A stretch of 64,000 nt of DNA, taken from contig VZQC01006631.1 of assembly GCA_009823505.1 (NCBI GenBank), positions 260,896 to 324,895 on the forward strand, read 5' to 3'. Shown one piece after another: positions 41,176 to 51,393 of this stretch (positions are counted from its first letter, which is position 1; the number at the start of each line of letters is the position of its first letter). Origin of the DNA: Rhizomys pruinosus. Lineage: Eukaryota; Chordata; Mammalia; Rodentia; Spalacidae. Under the pieces are notes generated by a model. The model saw only the letters and a program-made list of their open reading frames with translations, was not told the origin of the DNA and did no database searches. The translations under genes and the position numbers were made by a program.

Positions 41176-41350
41176 CAGCCGGGCATGGTGGCACGTGCCT
41201 TTAATCCTAGCACTTGGGAGGCAGAGGCAAGCGGAATTTTGTGAGTTCAAGGCCAGCCTGGTCTACAGAGTGAGTTCCAGGACAGCTAGGGCTACAGGGA
41301 GACCCTGTCTCAAAAAGACCCAAAAAATTAATAATAATAATAATAATACA
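41176..41350 (+). mobile_element. B1 SINE
   Basis: AGCCGGGCATGGTGGCACGT with a (TAA)n tail. Confidence 0.95.
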
Positions 41351-41368
41351 AAATAAAGTCCTCCCAGG

Positions 41369-41467
41369 AGGCTGGAGAGATGGCTCAGCGGTTAAGAGAG
41401 CCAACTGCTCTTGCAGATGACCCGGGTTTGATTCCCAGCACCCCCATGGTGGCTAAGAACCGTCTTT
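41369..41467 (+). mobile_element. B2 SINE, left half
   Basis: AGGCTGGAGAGATGGCTCAG to TAAGAACCGTCTTTA, cut by a B1; the right half is missing. Confidence 0.9.
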
Positions 41468-41616
41468 AACCTGGGCGTGGTGGCGTGTGCCTTTAATCCT
41501 AGCACTCAGGTGGCAGAGGCAGGTGGATCTCTGAGTTCAAGGCCAGCCTGGTCTACAGAGTGAGTTCCAAGCCAGATGGGGCTACAGGGAGACCCTGTCT
41601 CAAAAAAAAAAAAAAA
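41468..41616 (+). mobile_element. B1 SINE
   Basis: ACCTGGGCGTGGTGGCGTGT to CTGTCTC and an A-run; flanked by AAGTCCTCCCAGG together with the B2 at 41369. Confidence 0.95.
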
Positions 41617-41623
41617 GTCCTCC

Positions 41624-41750
41624 CAGGCATGGTGGCTCACACCTTTAATCCCAGCACTTGGGAAGCAGAAGCAGGTAGATCTCTGTGAGATCAAAACCAG
41701 CCTGATCTACATAGTGAGTTCCAGACCAGCTGGGACTAAAAGAAGCAGTT
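41624..41750 (+). mobile_element. B1 SINE, 3'-shortened
   Basis: CCAGGCATGGTGGCTCACAC to CCAGCTGGGACTAAAAG. Confidence 0.93.
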
Positions 41751-41979
41751 TAGCTAGGATAGCTGTGAATCAGTCTGTCTTGTGGTTGCAGACAGGATAT
41801 CAGGAGCTGCAGTCATAACAGGGTAGAGCTGCCAGGTGGAAGGATCCATGTCTAAGATGCCTAGAGGCTGAAGCCTCTTTGGCAATTGACAGGACAACTC
41901 AATTTCTTACCATATGGGCCTCCCAGAGACTGCATGAGTTTCTACATAGCAACTAATTTTCCTCAAAGCAGATGATGAT

Positions 41980-41981
<2 letters not shown>

Positions 41982-42020
<39 letters not shown>
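41982..42020 (+). repeat. (GA)n microsatellite
   Basis: About 19 GA units. Confidence 0.97.
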
Positions 42021-42021
<1 letters not shown>

Positions 42022-42066
42022 AACATATGTCTTTTTATGATCTAGTCGCTTTTACCTTTTCTGTAT

Positions 42067-42427
42067 TTGGATCTTAAATGTCCCCCAAAGATCCATCTGT
42101 TAAAAACATGGTCTTCAATGTGCCACTATTGGGAGATGGTGAAACCTTTAGGGTGGCACATAGGAGGTCTTTAGGGCAGTGGAGCAGGGGTGCATAAAGG
42201 GATTATAGATCCTGGTCTCTTCTTTTGCTTCCTGATAGTGGCATAAATGGTTTTGCTCTACTATGCACTCCTGCCAGGAGGTGCCGCCTCACTACCGAAA
42301 TACACAGGGTCAAGTAATCATGGACCCGACAAACCTCCAAAAATGTCAGCCAAAATAAAACCTTTTCTCTTCTTAACTTGATTATCTCAGGCATTTTATT
42401 GCAATGACAGAAAATTTACTAACAGTT
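42067..42427 (+). mobile_element. Solo MaLR LTR (MLT1/MST-like)
   Basis: The order of conserved LTR blocks is TGTCCCCCAAAG near the start, TTGCTTCCTG in the middle, and GTCAGCCAAAATAAA with ATCTCAGGCATTTTATTGCA at the end. No internal region or partner LTR is next to it. It is old and diverged. Confidence 0.65.
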
Positions 42428-42455
42428 TCTTTCTTTTTTTCTTTCTTTTTTTCTT

Positions 42456-42492
<37 letters not shown>
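42428..42492. repeat. (CTTT)n and poly-T run
   Basis: CTTTCTTTTTTT units pass into a T-run that is the tail of the next B1. Confidence 0.93.
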
Positions 42493-42625
42493 GAGGCAGG
42501 TCTCCCTATCGACGACTAGCTGGCCTGGAACTCACTTCTGTAGACCAGGCTGGCCTTGAACTAACAGAGATCCACCTGCCTCTGCCTCTCAAGTGCTGGA
42601 TTAAAGGCGGTTCCCCATGCCCAAT
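42493..42625 (-). mobile_element. B1 SINE, first of three in array
   Basis: GGAGGCAGGTCTCCCTATCG to GGCGGTTCCCCATGCCCA, with small errors. Confidence 0.9.
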
Positions 42626-42674
42626 ATAAACTCATTTTTTAATTTTTTTTAATATTTTTTTTAATTTTTTTTTT

Positions 42675-42822
42675 TTTTTTGGTTTTTCAAGACAGGGTCT
42701 CCATGTAGCCCCAGTGGCCTGGAACTCACTCTGTAGACCAGGCTGGCCTTGAATTTACAGAAATCCACCTGCCTCTGCCTCTAAAGTGCTGGGATTAAAG
42801 GCATGTGCCACCATGCCCAAAT
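42675..42822 (-). mobile_element. B1 SINE, second of array
   Basis: TTTTTCAAGACAGGGTCTCC to GTGCCACCATGCCCAAATAA. Confidence 0.93.
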
Positions 42823-42839
42823 AAATCATTTTTTTTAAT

Positions 42840-42994
42840 TTTTTTTTTTTTTGGTCTTTTCAAGACAGGGTCTCCATGTAGCCCCAGCTGGCCTGGAACT
42901 CACTCTGTAGACCAGGCTGGCCTTGAACTCACAAAGATCCGCCTGCCTCTGCCTCCCAAGTGCTGGGATTAAAGGCATGTGCCACCATGCCTGG
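42840..42994 (-). mobile_element. B1 SINE, third of array
   Basis: GGTCTTTTCAAGACAGGGTC to GTGCCACCATGCCTGGC; abuts a B2. Confidence 0.95.
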
Positions 42995-42995
42995 C

Positions 42996-43210
42996 TTAAA
43001 TTTATTTTTTATGTGTATGAGTGTACTGTCTGCATGTAGGTTGGCGCACCCATGTCGTGCAATGCCTCGGAGGTCAGAGGAGGGCGTCGGATTCCCCTGG
43101 AACTGGAGTTAAAGACGGTTCTTAGCCACCATGTGGGTGCTGGGATTCAAACCCAGGTCCTCTGCAAGAGCAGTTGGTGCTCTTAACCACTGAGCCATCT
43201 CTCCAGCCCC
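42996..43210 (-). mobile_element. B2 SINE, unduplicated type
   Basis: ATTTTTTATGTGTATGAGTG to ATCTCTCCAGCCCC. Followed by ATAAACTAATTTTTTAA, near the target at 42628. Confidence 0.95.
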
Positions 43211-43537
43211 ATAAACTAATTTTTTAAAGTAAAAAAAAATCAAAAGAATTTGTGTACATATGTGAAAACTACCACATCTTTATCAGGTGTCAGAGCATTT
43301 TGCTTTGGTTACAGGATGTTCCCTTTATCTGAGGAGGTTATGTTCTAAGATCCCTAGGGGAAGCCTGAAACTATGGATAATGTCAAGCCCTACATATGAT
43401 GCTTTCTTTTACAATACATAAACTTTATCTAAGTAATATATTTCACTTTATAAATTTTCACATTAAGAAATTAACAGTATTTGTTGAGATTGAATGATCA
43501 TATAAATCACTATAATAAGTTACTTAAAACTTTTCTG
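43211..43537. other. Single-copy stretch in Tex49 intron 1
   Basis: AT-rich sequence with no repeat, exon or motif recognised. Confidence 0.4.
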
Positions 43538-43770
43538 GGGGCTGAGCTGTAGCTCAGTCAGTAGGTTGCTTGCCTTATGAGCACAGAGACCTGAGTTTGA
43601 TCCTTAGAACCCATGTAAAAAAAAAAAAAAAAGTCTTGTGTGGTGGCACAGTGTTGTAGTCCCAGAGCTAGAGAGGTAGATACTGTGGGATCTCTGGGGT
43701 TTGCTTGCCAGGAAACCTAGCCTACCTTCCAAACCAGAACTGGGGCAAAACCCTGTCTTGGAAATAAAGG
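43538..43770 (+). mobile_element. B4-type SINE
   Basis: GGGCTGAGCTGTAGCTCAGT (tRNA-like half), an A-run at 43618-43632, then a B1-like half to CCCTGTCTTGGAAATAAA. Confidence 0.85.
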
Positions 43771-43955
43771 GGAGTTAGCAGATGGCTCAGCAGGTGAAGG
43801 CATGCTACCAAGCTAATGACCTAAATTCAATCCCTGTGTCCCACGTGGAGAACCAGCTCCCATAAATTGTCCACTAAACTCCACACATTCTTCATGGCAT
43901 ACACATACCCTCGCACATACATATACATGCATACACTAAATAAACACAAAAGAAT
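43771..43955 (+). mobile_element. tRNA-derived SINE (B2/B4-like, old)
   Basis: GGGAGTTAGCAGATGGCTCA and CTAAATTCAATCCCTGTGTC with a CA/TA-rich 3' end. Confidence 0.65.
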
Positions 43956-44081
43956 TTTGATACAGGATCTTACTCTAGCCTTGGCTTGCCTATAGACCAG
44001 GCTGGCCTCAAACTCACAGAGATTCACTTGTCCCTGCCTCCTGAGTGCCAGAATTAAAGGCATGTATCACCAAGCCCAGCT
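43956..44081 (-). mobile_element. B1 SINE, old
   Basis: TTGATACAGGATCTTACTCT to GTATCACCAAGCCCAGC. Confidence 0.85.
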
Positions 44082-44153
44082 TAAAAAATGTTTTTTGAAG
44101 ATGTTTTTTAACAGTGTCAGAGGTGCCATGGTTGTCCTCTACTTCATAAGCAT

Positions 44154-44263
44154 TTTTTTTTTCCTGGATTTGTTTGTTTGAGACAGGGTCTCAAGTAGCC
44201 CGTGTTGGTCTTGAACTGATCTTTTGTTTCTACTGCCCAAGTATGTGCTCCATGCTCAGCTCT
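44154..44263 (-). mobile_element. B1-like fragment, old
   Basis: GTTTGAGACAGGGTCTCAAG to GCTCCATGCTCAGCTC. Confidence 0.6.
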
Positions 44264-44299
44264 TATTTTGGATATTTTTTGTTTAAGATTTATTTTACT

Positions 44300-44455
44300 A
44301 TGTGTGTGTGTGTATGTGTGTACTCGTAGAGGACCCAAGTTCAGTTCCCAGCACCATCAGGAAGCTTACAACTGCAGCTCAAGGAGATCCAGTATCCTCT
44401 TCTGGCCTCCACGAGTACACACATACACACACACATAGTAAACTAAATCTAAATG
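44300..44455 (+). mobile_element. B3-like SINE between TG and AC runs
   Basis: AGAGGACCCAAGTTCAGTTC to TCTGGCCTCCACGAGTACAC. TG-rich sequence on its left and ACAC on its right could pair. Confidence 0.6.
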
Positions 44456-44539
44456 AATCCTCCACTACAGAATCTTACGTAAAAATTTCCTGTGTGCTAT
44501 CAGTTGGTCACCACACTTCTATCCCCTTTCTGTTTTTTT

Positions 44540-44794
44540 TTTAATTTTTTTTTTTTTATTAATTTTATTTATTTCCGTATGTGTATGAATGTACTGTCTG
44601 CATGCAAGTCTGTGCACCCGTGTCGTGCAATGCCGCGGAGGTCAGAAGAGGGTCTCGGATTCCCCTGGAACTGGAGTTCTCCCGGAATTGGAGTTTCAGA
44701 CGGTTCTCGGCCGCCATGTGGGTGCTGGGGATCGAACCCGGGTCCTCTGTAAGAGCGGTCAGCGCTCTTAACCGCTAGGCCATCTCTCCAGCCC
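44540..44794 (-). mobile_element. B2 SINE, 17-bp-duplicated type
   Basis: Very intact: GAATGTACTGTCTGCATGCA to CATCTCTCCAGCCC, flanked by CCTTTCTGTTTT on both sides. Confidence 0.96.
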
Positions 44795-44916
44795 GACCTC
44801 CTTTCTGTTTTCCACAAGCATCTTTCTGCTAAAATATCTCAGCTGCTATAGCTTTTCCCCCTTGAAAGCTAATGCAGCTGAGACTGATGTTGAAGATGGT
44901 ATTGCTATTTAGCAAA

Positions 44917-45058
44917 TTTTTTGAGACAGTCGCACTATGTAGCCCCAGCTGACTTGGAACTCACTATGTAGACACAGTCTGGCCTAGAACTCAGAGACAC
45001 GCCTCTCTCTGACACGGAGTGGTGGAATTAATAAAGGCATGCACTACCATTGCCCAGC
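44917..45058 (-). mobile_element. B1 SINE, diverged
   Basis: TTTTTTGAGACAGTCGCACT to CACTACCATTGCCCAGC. Confidence 0.8.
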
Positions 45059-45176
45059 TGTTTTAGCAATTGGAAGAGGAAAGGAAATATACTCCATAGA
45101 GTTATTACTATTTTAAAAAACATTTTTGGTGATATAGTTCAAAATTATAGAAAAGATGTTAAGAAGGGACAAAGGG

Positions 45177-45283
45177 GGGGCTGGAGAGATGGGCTAGTGG
45201 TTAAGGAGCGCCAAAGCCTTGCAGAGGAACCCTGGATTTGTTCTTATGCCAGCCCCCATTGCCAGCTAAGAACTGTCTTGTAA
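45177..45283 (+). mobile_element. B2 SINE, left half
   Basis: GGGGGGCTGGAGAGATGGGC to GCTAAGAACTGTCTTGTAAC, joined to a B1. Confidence 0.85.
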
Positions 45284-45440
45284 CCAGCATGGTGGTGCAC
45301 GCCTTTAACTCCCAGCACTCGGGAGGCCAGGGCATGGAGGATCTCCTGTGAGTTCAAAGGCCCAGCCCTGATATACAGAGTGAATTCCAGGCCAGCTGGG
45401 CTACAGGGAAGACCTTTCACTGTCTCAAAAAAAATAAAAA
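45284..45440 (+). mobile_element. B1 SINE with indels
   Basis: CAGCATGGTGGTGCACGCCT to CACTGTCTCAAAAAAAA; extra bases suggest locally poor consensus. Confidence 0.88.
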
Positions 45441-45562
45441 ACTATAAAAAAAATTCTCTTCTTTCTCCCCTCTACCCAAATTAACCACCCGTTAACATTT
45501 TGCCACTTTGCTTTGTTTCTGACTTGTTTAATGTCAATTTTCTCAGCTAATAAAAAATAATC

Positions 45563-45735
45563 AGAGTGGGCACAGTGTCGCACACCTTTGGGGTCCCGCA
45601 CTGGGGAAGTCTAAGGAAGACTTCATGAGTTCAGAGTCCAGGCCTGTCCTGCATAGTGAGTCCAGGCCAGCTGGGCTACAGATAGACCGGTCTCAAGAAG
45701 ACAAAATAAAATAATAATACTAATAATAATAATAT
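45563..45735 (+). mobile_element. B1 SINE with (ATA)n tail
   Basis: GAGTGGGCACAGTGTCGCAC to GTCTCAAGAAGACAAAATAA. Confidence 0.85.
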
Positions 45736-45784
45736 TTGCATATTCCTTTACTCCTAATATTTGTATTCTTAAAAAACAACACGT

Positions 45785-46030
45785 CTGGCTGGAGGATAGC
45801 CTAGCGGTTAAGAGCGCCGACCGCTCTTACAGAGGACCCGTGTTCGATCCCCCGCACCCACATGGCGGCTGAGAACCGTCTGAAGCTTCCAATTCCAGGA
45901 GAACTCCAGTTCCAGGGGAATCTGAGACCCTCTTCTGACTCCGCGTTGCAGACGTGCACAGATTGCATGCAACAGTACATTCATACACATACAGAATAAA
46001 TAAAATTAATAAAAAAAAATAAAAATAAAA
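45785..46030 (+). mobile_element. B2 SINE, 17-bp-duplicated type
   Basis: TGGCTGGAGGATAGCCTAGC, then a shortened ACTCCGCGTTGCAGACG end region. Confidence 0.92.
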
Positions 46031-46046
46031 AAACAAAAAAAAAAAC

Positions 46047-46205
46047 ACGCTAGGCGTGGTGGCTTCCTCGCCTTTAATTCTAGCACTTGGAGGCAGAGGC
46101 AGGCGGATCTTTGTGAGTTCAAGGCCAGCCTGGTCTACAGAGTGAGTTCCAGACAGCTGGGCTACAGGGAGAACCCTGTCTCAAAAAGACAAAAAATTAA
46201 AATCA
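46047..46205 (+). mobile_element. B1 SINE
   Basis: GCTAGGCGTGGTGGCTTCCT to CTGTCTCAAAAAGACAAAA. Confidence 0.92.
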
Positions 46206-46223
46206 AAAAGACAAAAAAAAAAA

Positions 46224-46417
46224 TTAAAATTTATGTGTGAGTGTTATGCTTGCATGTATCTAAGTGCACCATGTTGTGCAGTGCCCACAGTGGCCAGAAG
46301 AGAGCATCAGATCCCCTGGAACTGGAGTTACAGATGGTTAGCCACCATGTTGGTTCTGGGATTCGAACCCAGGTCTTCCACAAGCTTTTAACTACTGAAT
46401 CATCAATCTTCCAGCCT
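46224..46417 (-). mobile_element. B3-type SINE
   Basis: TTTATGTGTGAGTGTTATGC to CATCAATCTTCCAGCC. Confidence 0.85.
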
Positions 46418-46432
46418 CTTTTTTTTTCTTTT

Positions 46433-46464
<32 letters not shown>

Positions 46465-46605
46465 GGTCTTTTTGAGACAGGGTCTCCCTGTAGTCCCGGG
46501 CTGGCCTGGAAACCACTCTGTGGCCAGGCTTGCCTTGAATCCACAAAGATCACCTGCCTCTGCCTCCCCGAGTGCTAGGATTAAAGGCTGCGCCACCATG
46601 CCTGG

Positions 46606-46609
<4 letters not shown>
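46418..46609 (-). mobile_element. B1 SINE with long T tail
   Basis: T-run 46418-46464, GGTCTTTTTGAGACAGGGTC to GCGCCACCATGCCTGGC. Confidence 0.93.

Positions 46610-46611
<2 letters not shown>

Positions 46612-46651
<40 letters not shown>
46612..46651 (+). repeat. Poly-A run, 40 bases
   Basis: An A-run of this length next to a T-run at 46418 forms a possible stem around the B1. It may also be a consensus error. Confidence 0.95.
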
Positions 46652-46653
<2 letters not shown>

Positions 46654-46654
46654 A

Positions 46655-46862
46655 GAATGTTGTATAGACCAGGGTGGCCTCAAATTCAACATGTAGCCAA
46701 GAATGACCTTGAATCTCTGAACCTTTTTCTGCATCTGTCCCCCTAGTGTTGGGATTATGGGTACACAACACCACACTAGATTTATGGACTACTGGAGATC
46801 AAACCCAAGGCTTAATTCATGCTAGGCAAGCACTCTACCAACTGAGTTACATTTCCAGCTCT
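46655..46862 (-). mobile_element. B4-type SINE
   Basis: B1-like half (GACCAGGGTGGCCTCAAATT), then tRNA-like half (GCTAGGCAAGCACTCTACCA) in reverse order. Confidence 0.85.
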
Positions 46863-46908
46863 TCCATCCTTTAATACATATTTTATTAGCTTAAATAATA
46901 TTCCATGA

Positions 46909-47063
46909 GTCAGGTGTGGTACTGCATGCCTTTAATTCCAGCACTCAGGAGGCAGAAGCAGGTGGATCTCTGTGAATTCAAGGCCAGCTTGGTCTGTGGT
47001 GAAATAGAGTTCCAGACCAGCTGGGTCTATAGGGAGACTGTCTCAAAAAGACCAAAAAATATA
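46909..47063 (+). mobile_element. B1 SINE
   Basis: GTCAGGTGTGGTACTGCATG to CTGTCTCAAAAAGACC. Confidence 0.93.
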
Positions 47064-47283
47064 TTCTATGAAATTACAAACATTGTAATCACAAAACCAT
47101 AACAAATTATTTGGGGTAGGAACCACAAAGACTCTTGGTAAGCATGAAGTTCAGCCCACAGGAGCAGAAATTCACAGGTGCGTACAGAGTGCTCTCAGCT
47201 GTAGTGAGACTGTCAGACACCTTTAAAGGGTTTGCAGAGGAAATGAAGACTAAATTAATCTGGCAATCCTACTAAAAGGGACT

Positions 47284-47452
47284 GTTTGCTTGTTTGTTTT
47301 ATTTTTTGTTTGAGACAAGATTTTTCTATGTAGAGCTAACTGGTCAAGTGCAGGCTAAGTAGCCCAGGCTAACTTCAATCTTGTGGCAATCGTCCTGCTT
47401 CAGCCTTCCAAGTGCTACGATTACAGGTGTGAGTGAGCCACAGTACCCAACC
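47284..47452 (-). mobile_element. Old B1-like SINE
   Basis: TTGTTTGAGACAAGATTTTT to AGTGAGCCACAGTACCCAAC. Confidence 0.7.
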
Positions 47453-47808
47453 TAGAACATTTTTTAGAAGACCTTGTATTGCATACAATTCTAAGCTGTT
47501 TGTAGCTAATGTTCCAAAATATATCCAGAAACTGGGACATCTTGATTACAGTAAGAACGTCCATGACCTTATCCTGGACTGAGCTGAGACTCCTGAATGT
47601 TTACCATATTCAGTACATGAATGAGAAGACAGAAGAGAAGCAATATCAGATGCCTTTCCAGACCCAGTCCACACTTTCACAACTCCTTCTGGTGAAATAG
47701 AATGTATTAACAAAAACTCACAAGCTATTCTAAGCCCATGGAAATGCAAAAGGCTCAGGACAGCCAAAGCAATCTGGAGCAATAATTCTCAATTTAAAAT
47801 ATTCTATT

Positions 47809-47962
47809 ACCCTGGCCTGGTGATGACACCTCTTTAATCTTGGCACTCAGGAGCCAAGACAGGCAGATCTTGTGAGATTGAGCCTAGCCTAGTCTACAGA
47901 GTGAGGTTCAGGCAAGCTGTGGCTACTGGGAGACCTTGTCTCAAAAGAGACCAAAATAATTC
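47809..47962 (+). mobile_element. B1 SINE
   Basis: CCTGGCCTGGTGATGACACC to CTTGTCTCAAAAGAGACC. Confidence 0.9.
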
Positions 47963-48118
47963 CGGGTGTGGTGGCGCACACTTTTAATACCAGCACTCAG
48001 GAGGCAGAGGTAGGTGGATCTCTGTGGGTTCAAGGCCAGCCTGGTCTACAGAGCGAGCTCCAGGACACCTGGTACTAAAAGGGTGACCCTGTCTCAAAAA
48101 TACCAAAAAAAAAAAAAG
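47963..48118 (+). mobile_element. B1 SINE, in tail of previous
   Basis: CCGGGTGTGGTGGCGCACAC to CTGTCTCAAAAATACC, A- and G-run tail. Confidence 0.93.
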
Positions 48119-48214
48119 GGGGGGTAAAACTAAAAGCACAGAAAACAGTTAAAATAATTTTATAATATAAAGTCAAAACTTCTTAATATAACATAAAATA
48201 AGAATATAGTAATG

Positions 48215-48467
48215 GGGGCTGGAGAGATGGCCTAGCAGTTAAGAGCGCCGACCGCTCTTACAGAGGACCCGGGTTCGATCCCCAGCACCCACATGGCGGC
48301 TGAGAACCGTCTGAAGCTCCAATTCCAGGAGAACTCCAGTTCCAGGGGAATCCGAGACTCTCTTCTGACCTCCGCGGCATTGCACGACACGGGTGCACAG
48401 ACTTGCATGCAGACAGTACATTCATACACATACAGGACTAAATAAAATTAATTTAAAAAATTAAAAA
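48215..48467 (+). mobile_element. B2 SINE with exact 15-bp target duplication
   Basis: AAGAATATAGTAATG at 48200-48214 and 48468-48482. 17-bp-duplicated type with intact pol III boxes. Confidence 0.96.
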
Positions 48468-48547
48468 AAGAATATAGTAATGAAGAAACAGCCATAGACC
48501 AATATAAATTAACAAGACCCAGTAGCAGATACAATTAAAATTTTTAT

Positions 48548-48771
48548 TTTTTTAATGAAACTTTTATTTACTTATGTGTATGAATGTACTGTCAGCATGT
48601 AGGTTTGTGCACCCATGTTGTGCAATGCCATGGAGGTCAGAAGAAGGTGTCAGATTCCCCTGGAACTGGAGTCAAAGACTGTTCTCAGCCACCACGTGAG
48701 TGCTGGGGATCAAACCGGGTCCTCTGCAAGAGCAGTCGGCACTCTTAATCGCTAGGCCATCTCTCCAGCCC
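48548..48771 (-). mobile_element. B2 SINE, unduplicated type
   Basis: GTGTATGAATGTACTGTCAG to ATCTCTCCAGCCCG. Confidence 0.95.
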
Positions 48772-49756
48772 GGAAAGTAACTTCTATAAGCACTCACAAA
48801 CTCCATCTGTCCATCCAGCACATTTACCTATATCCATGCCATCTCATCTGAGTGAATGGTCCACATACCTATGAAGACAGTGCCCGTGTGTACATCTTTT
48901 TGCCTGCTCACGGATACCTACGCACTCTCATTTTTCCATCTCTGATGATTCCTATCTATGTACATATATGCTGTAATTCATTCCTCCATTTATTTCCTAT
49001 TCCCCTGCCTTCCACAGAATGAAATTCTTCAAAGGATTTGTCTGCTCTTGCTGTCTACAGTTCTCTTGCAATTCTCTCTTGCGCCTACTCCAACCAGGCT
49101 CTTTTCCCCCATATGCTATACCAGTGAGTTGCATATTGCTAACTTAAATAGTAAACGTTTAGCTTTCATCCTTTTAACATATTGGCAAAAGTATATGCCT
49201 TATATCTTTCTACCACTACAGGACTGGTTTGAGGAATTTACAAGGCAAGGGAGATTTATAAATGAAATCCATCATTCTCTTTGGCTCCATCAAGCCCCCT
49301 CTCCTTGCTCCATTCCTCACCTGCATTTCTCTGTGTGTGAACTCAAAAACTCACAGGTCTTCACTCTACTGACCTTTGGTTGCACAAGCCAAATAATCGA
49401 GAAGGACTCTTACCTGTGATGCCACTTTTTTTCTTCTTCTTCTTGGTTAACTTCTTCATTATTGATTGTACCTCCTTAACCACAGTTTTTTTTTTCCTGC
49501 TGTTTTATTTACCTGCCATCAACTGTAGTCCAAAAAATATTAAATGAAAAAAATCCAGTAATAATTCGCAGGCCTTAAATTCTAAATTCTATACCATTTT
49601 GAGTAACATGAAATACCTCATTGTCCTACCAGACCAAAAAAAAAGTATTGATTTGTCCAGCATATCACCACTATATCACTACTCAGCCACTAATCACTCA
49701 GGAGGCATTTTAGTTGTCAGATCTACTATCTAGTACCACAGTGCTTTTGTTCAAGT
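48772..49756. other. Single-copy stretch in Tex49 intron 1
   Basis: Pyrimidine-rich in parts. TTCTCTCTTGCGCCTACTCC resembles an ancient interspersed repeat I cannot name. An open frame at 48958-49419 has no support. No exon recognised. Confidence 0.4.
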
Positions 49757-49904
49757 AAATTTTTTTTCTTTTTGAGACAGGGTCTCCCGATAGCCCCACC
49801 TGGTCTGGAACTCGCTATATAGGCCAGGCTGAGCTTGAACTCACAGAGATCTACCTGCCTCTGCCTCCCGTGCTAGGATTAAAGTGCGAGCCACCACATC
49901 TGGC
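49757..49904 (-). mobile_element. B1 SINE
   Basis: TTCTTTTTGAGACAGGGTCT to GCGAGCCACCACATCTGGC. Confidence 0.93.
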
Positions 49905-50051
49905 ATCACACAGGCTTTCTGTCCTCTCACATCAGCACTGGAAGGGTGAGCACAGTATAATGTATTTTGAGAGACAGACACATTGACAAAACTTTTATTC
50001 CACTATATTGTTACTGTTTTATTATCAGCTAATTTGGGGGGAGGTTGGAGG

Positions 50052-50177
50052 AGGTCTTTTTGAGACAGGGTCTCCCTGTAGCTCCAGTTGTCCTGGAACT
50101 CAAAAGGTAAACCAGGCTGGCCTTGAACTCACAGATCCACCTGCCTCTGCCTCCCGCGTGCGCCACCACACCTGGCT
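50052..50177 (-). mobile_element. B1 SINE, internally shortened
   Basis: GGTCTTTTTGAGACAGGGTC to GCGCCACCACACCTGGC; about 15 bp missing before GCGTGCG. Confidence 0.93.
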
Positions 50178-50660
50178 GTCAGCTAATATCTTACTGTTCC
50201 TGCCTTATAAATTAAACTTTATTATGGGTATGTACATACAGGAAAGGCATAGGTGGGACTCAGTACTGTCCATGGTTTCACATATTCACTGGAGGAGAGG
50301 GTCTCAAAGCATATTCCCTGCAGGAGAGAAGGACAAATGTACTTCCACCCAAACAACCTGACTTTTTCTGATCTCATGACTAGCACGTCAACCTGTTCTG
50401 CAATCTCAAATCAGCCACATGCTTACTTGGCTTCTCTGCTAGTCCTTCAACAGCAGCTAGAAAAGCGAACCTATTAATAGTCACTCTTCATTCTTAACAC
50501 GCTTACTACCGTGACATATTTTTATCACAATTTTTCTTTGAAGGATAGGGCTTTTTTTTCCTTAGTGGGTGTGAGTGTACTCGACTCTCCTTATTACAGT
50601 CATAGTGGAGACTCATGGAGCTGAGTCAACACATGCAGTCAGATGCTCTGCTAGTCAAAT
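50178..50660. other. Single-copy stretch
   Basis: No repeat, exon or regulatory motif that I can support. Confidence 0.4.
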
Positions 50661-50871
50661 AGGGGCTGGGGAGGCAACTCAGCGGTTAAGAGCACCTGCT
50701 ACTCTCCCAGAGGACCCAGTTTCAGTTCCCAGAACCCACATGCTGGCTCACTACAATCTGTAACTCCAGTTCCAGGAGTCCAACACCCTTCTCTGGCCTC
50801 TGTGCGCATTGCACGACTGTGGTACACTTATATACATTCAGGCAAAACACTCATACACATAAAAGAAATCT
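50661..50871 (+). mobile_element. B2/B3 SINE, older
   Basis: GGGGCTGGGGAGGCAACTCA to ACACATAAAAGAAATC. Confidence 0.9.
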
Positions 50872-50889
50872 TTTTTTAATTTTTTTTTC

Positions 50890-51125
50890 AAGCTGAGTCT
50901 TTTTTTATAATTTTATCTATTTTCATTTGTGTATGAGTGTACTGTCTGCATGTAGGTTTGTGTACCAGTTTTGTGCAATGCCGAAGAGGTCAGAAGAGGG
51001 CGTAGGATTCCCCTGGAGCTGGAGTTAAAGACAGTCCTCAGCCACCATGTGGGTGCTGGGGATTGAACCTGGGTCCTCTGCAAGAGCAGTCGGAGCTCTT
51101 AACTGCTAGGCCATCTCTCCAGCCC
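50890..51125 (-). mobile_element. B2 SINE in tail of previous
   Basis: TTTGTGTATGAGTGTACTGT to ATCTCTCCAGCCCC; AAGAAATCTTT occurs on both sides. Confidence 0.95.
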
Positions 51126-51149
51126 CAAGAAATCTTTAAAAAAAAAAAA

Positions 51150-51332
51150 AATAGTGTGGTGGCTCACGCCTTTAATCCTAGCACTTGGGAGGCAGAGGCA
51201 GGTGGATCTTTGTGAGTTCAAGGCCAGCCTGGTCTACAGAATGAGTTCCAGGACAGCTGGGCTACAGGGAGACCCTGTCTCAAAAAGACCAAAAATAAAA
51301 TAAAAACAAATAAGTAAATAAATAAATAAATC
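51150..51332 (+). mobile_element. B1 SINE
   Basis: TAGTGTGGTGGCTCACGCCT to CTGTCTCAAAAAGACC, AAAT-rich tail. Confidence 0.95.
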
Positions 51333-51393
51333 CAAAGAGGAAAGTAGGGTAGGAAACATACCTTGGTCTACCATCAACTTCAGAATCTTTCTT

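Noticed and set aside
44581..44778. 60-65-codon frames reading MYECTVCMQVCAPVSC and variants, present over twenty times
   Set aside because: They are the antisense frame of young B2 SINEs. Their similarity reflects repeat age, not a protein family.
46231..46776. 181-codon minus-strand frame with poly-Phe and poly-Lys
   Set aside because: Composed of SINEs and A/T runs.
48958..49419. 153-codon plus-strand frame in unique sequence
   Set aside because: No domain, no promoter or splice evidence and hydrophobic low-complexity composition; may overlap an ancient repeat.
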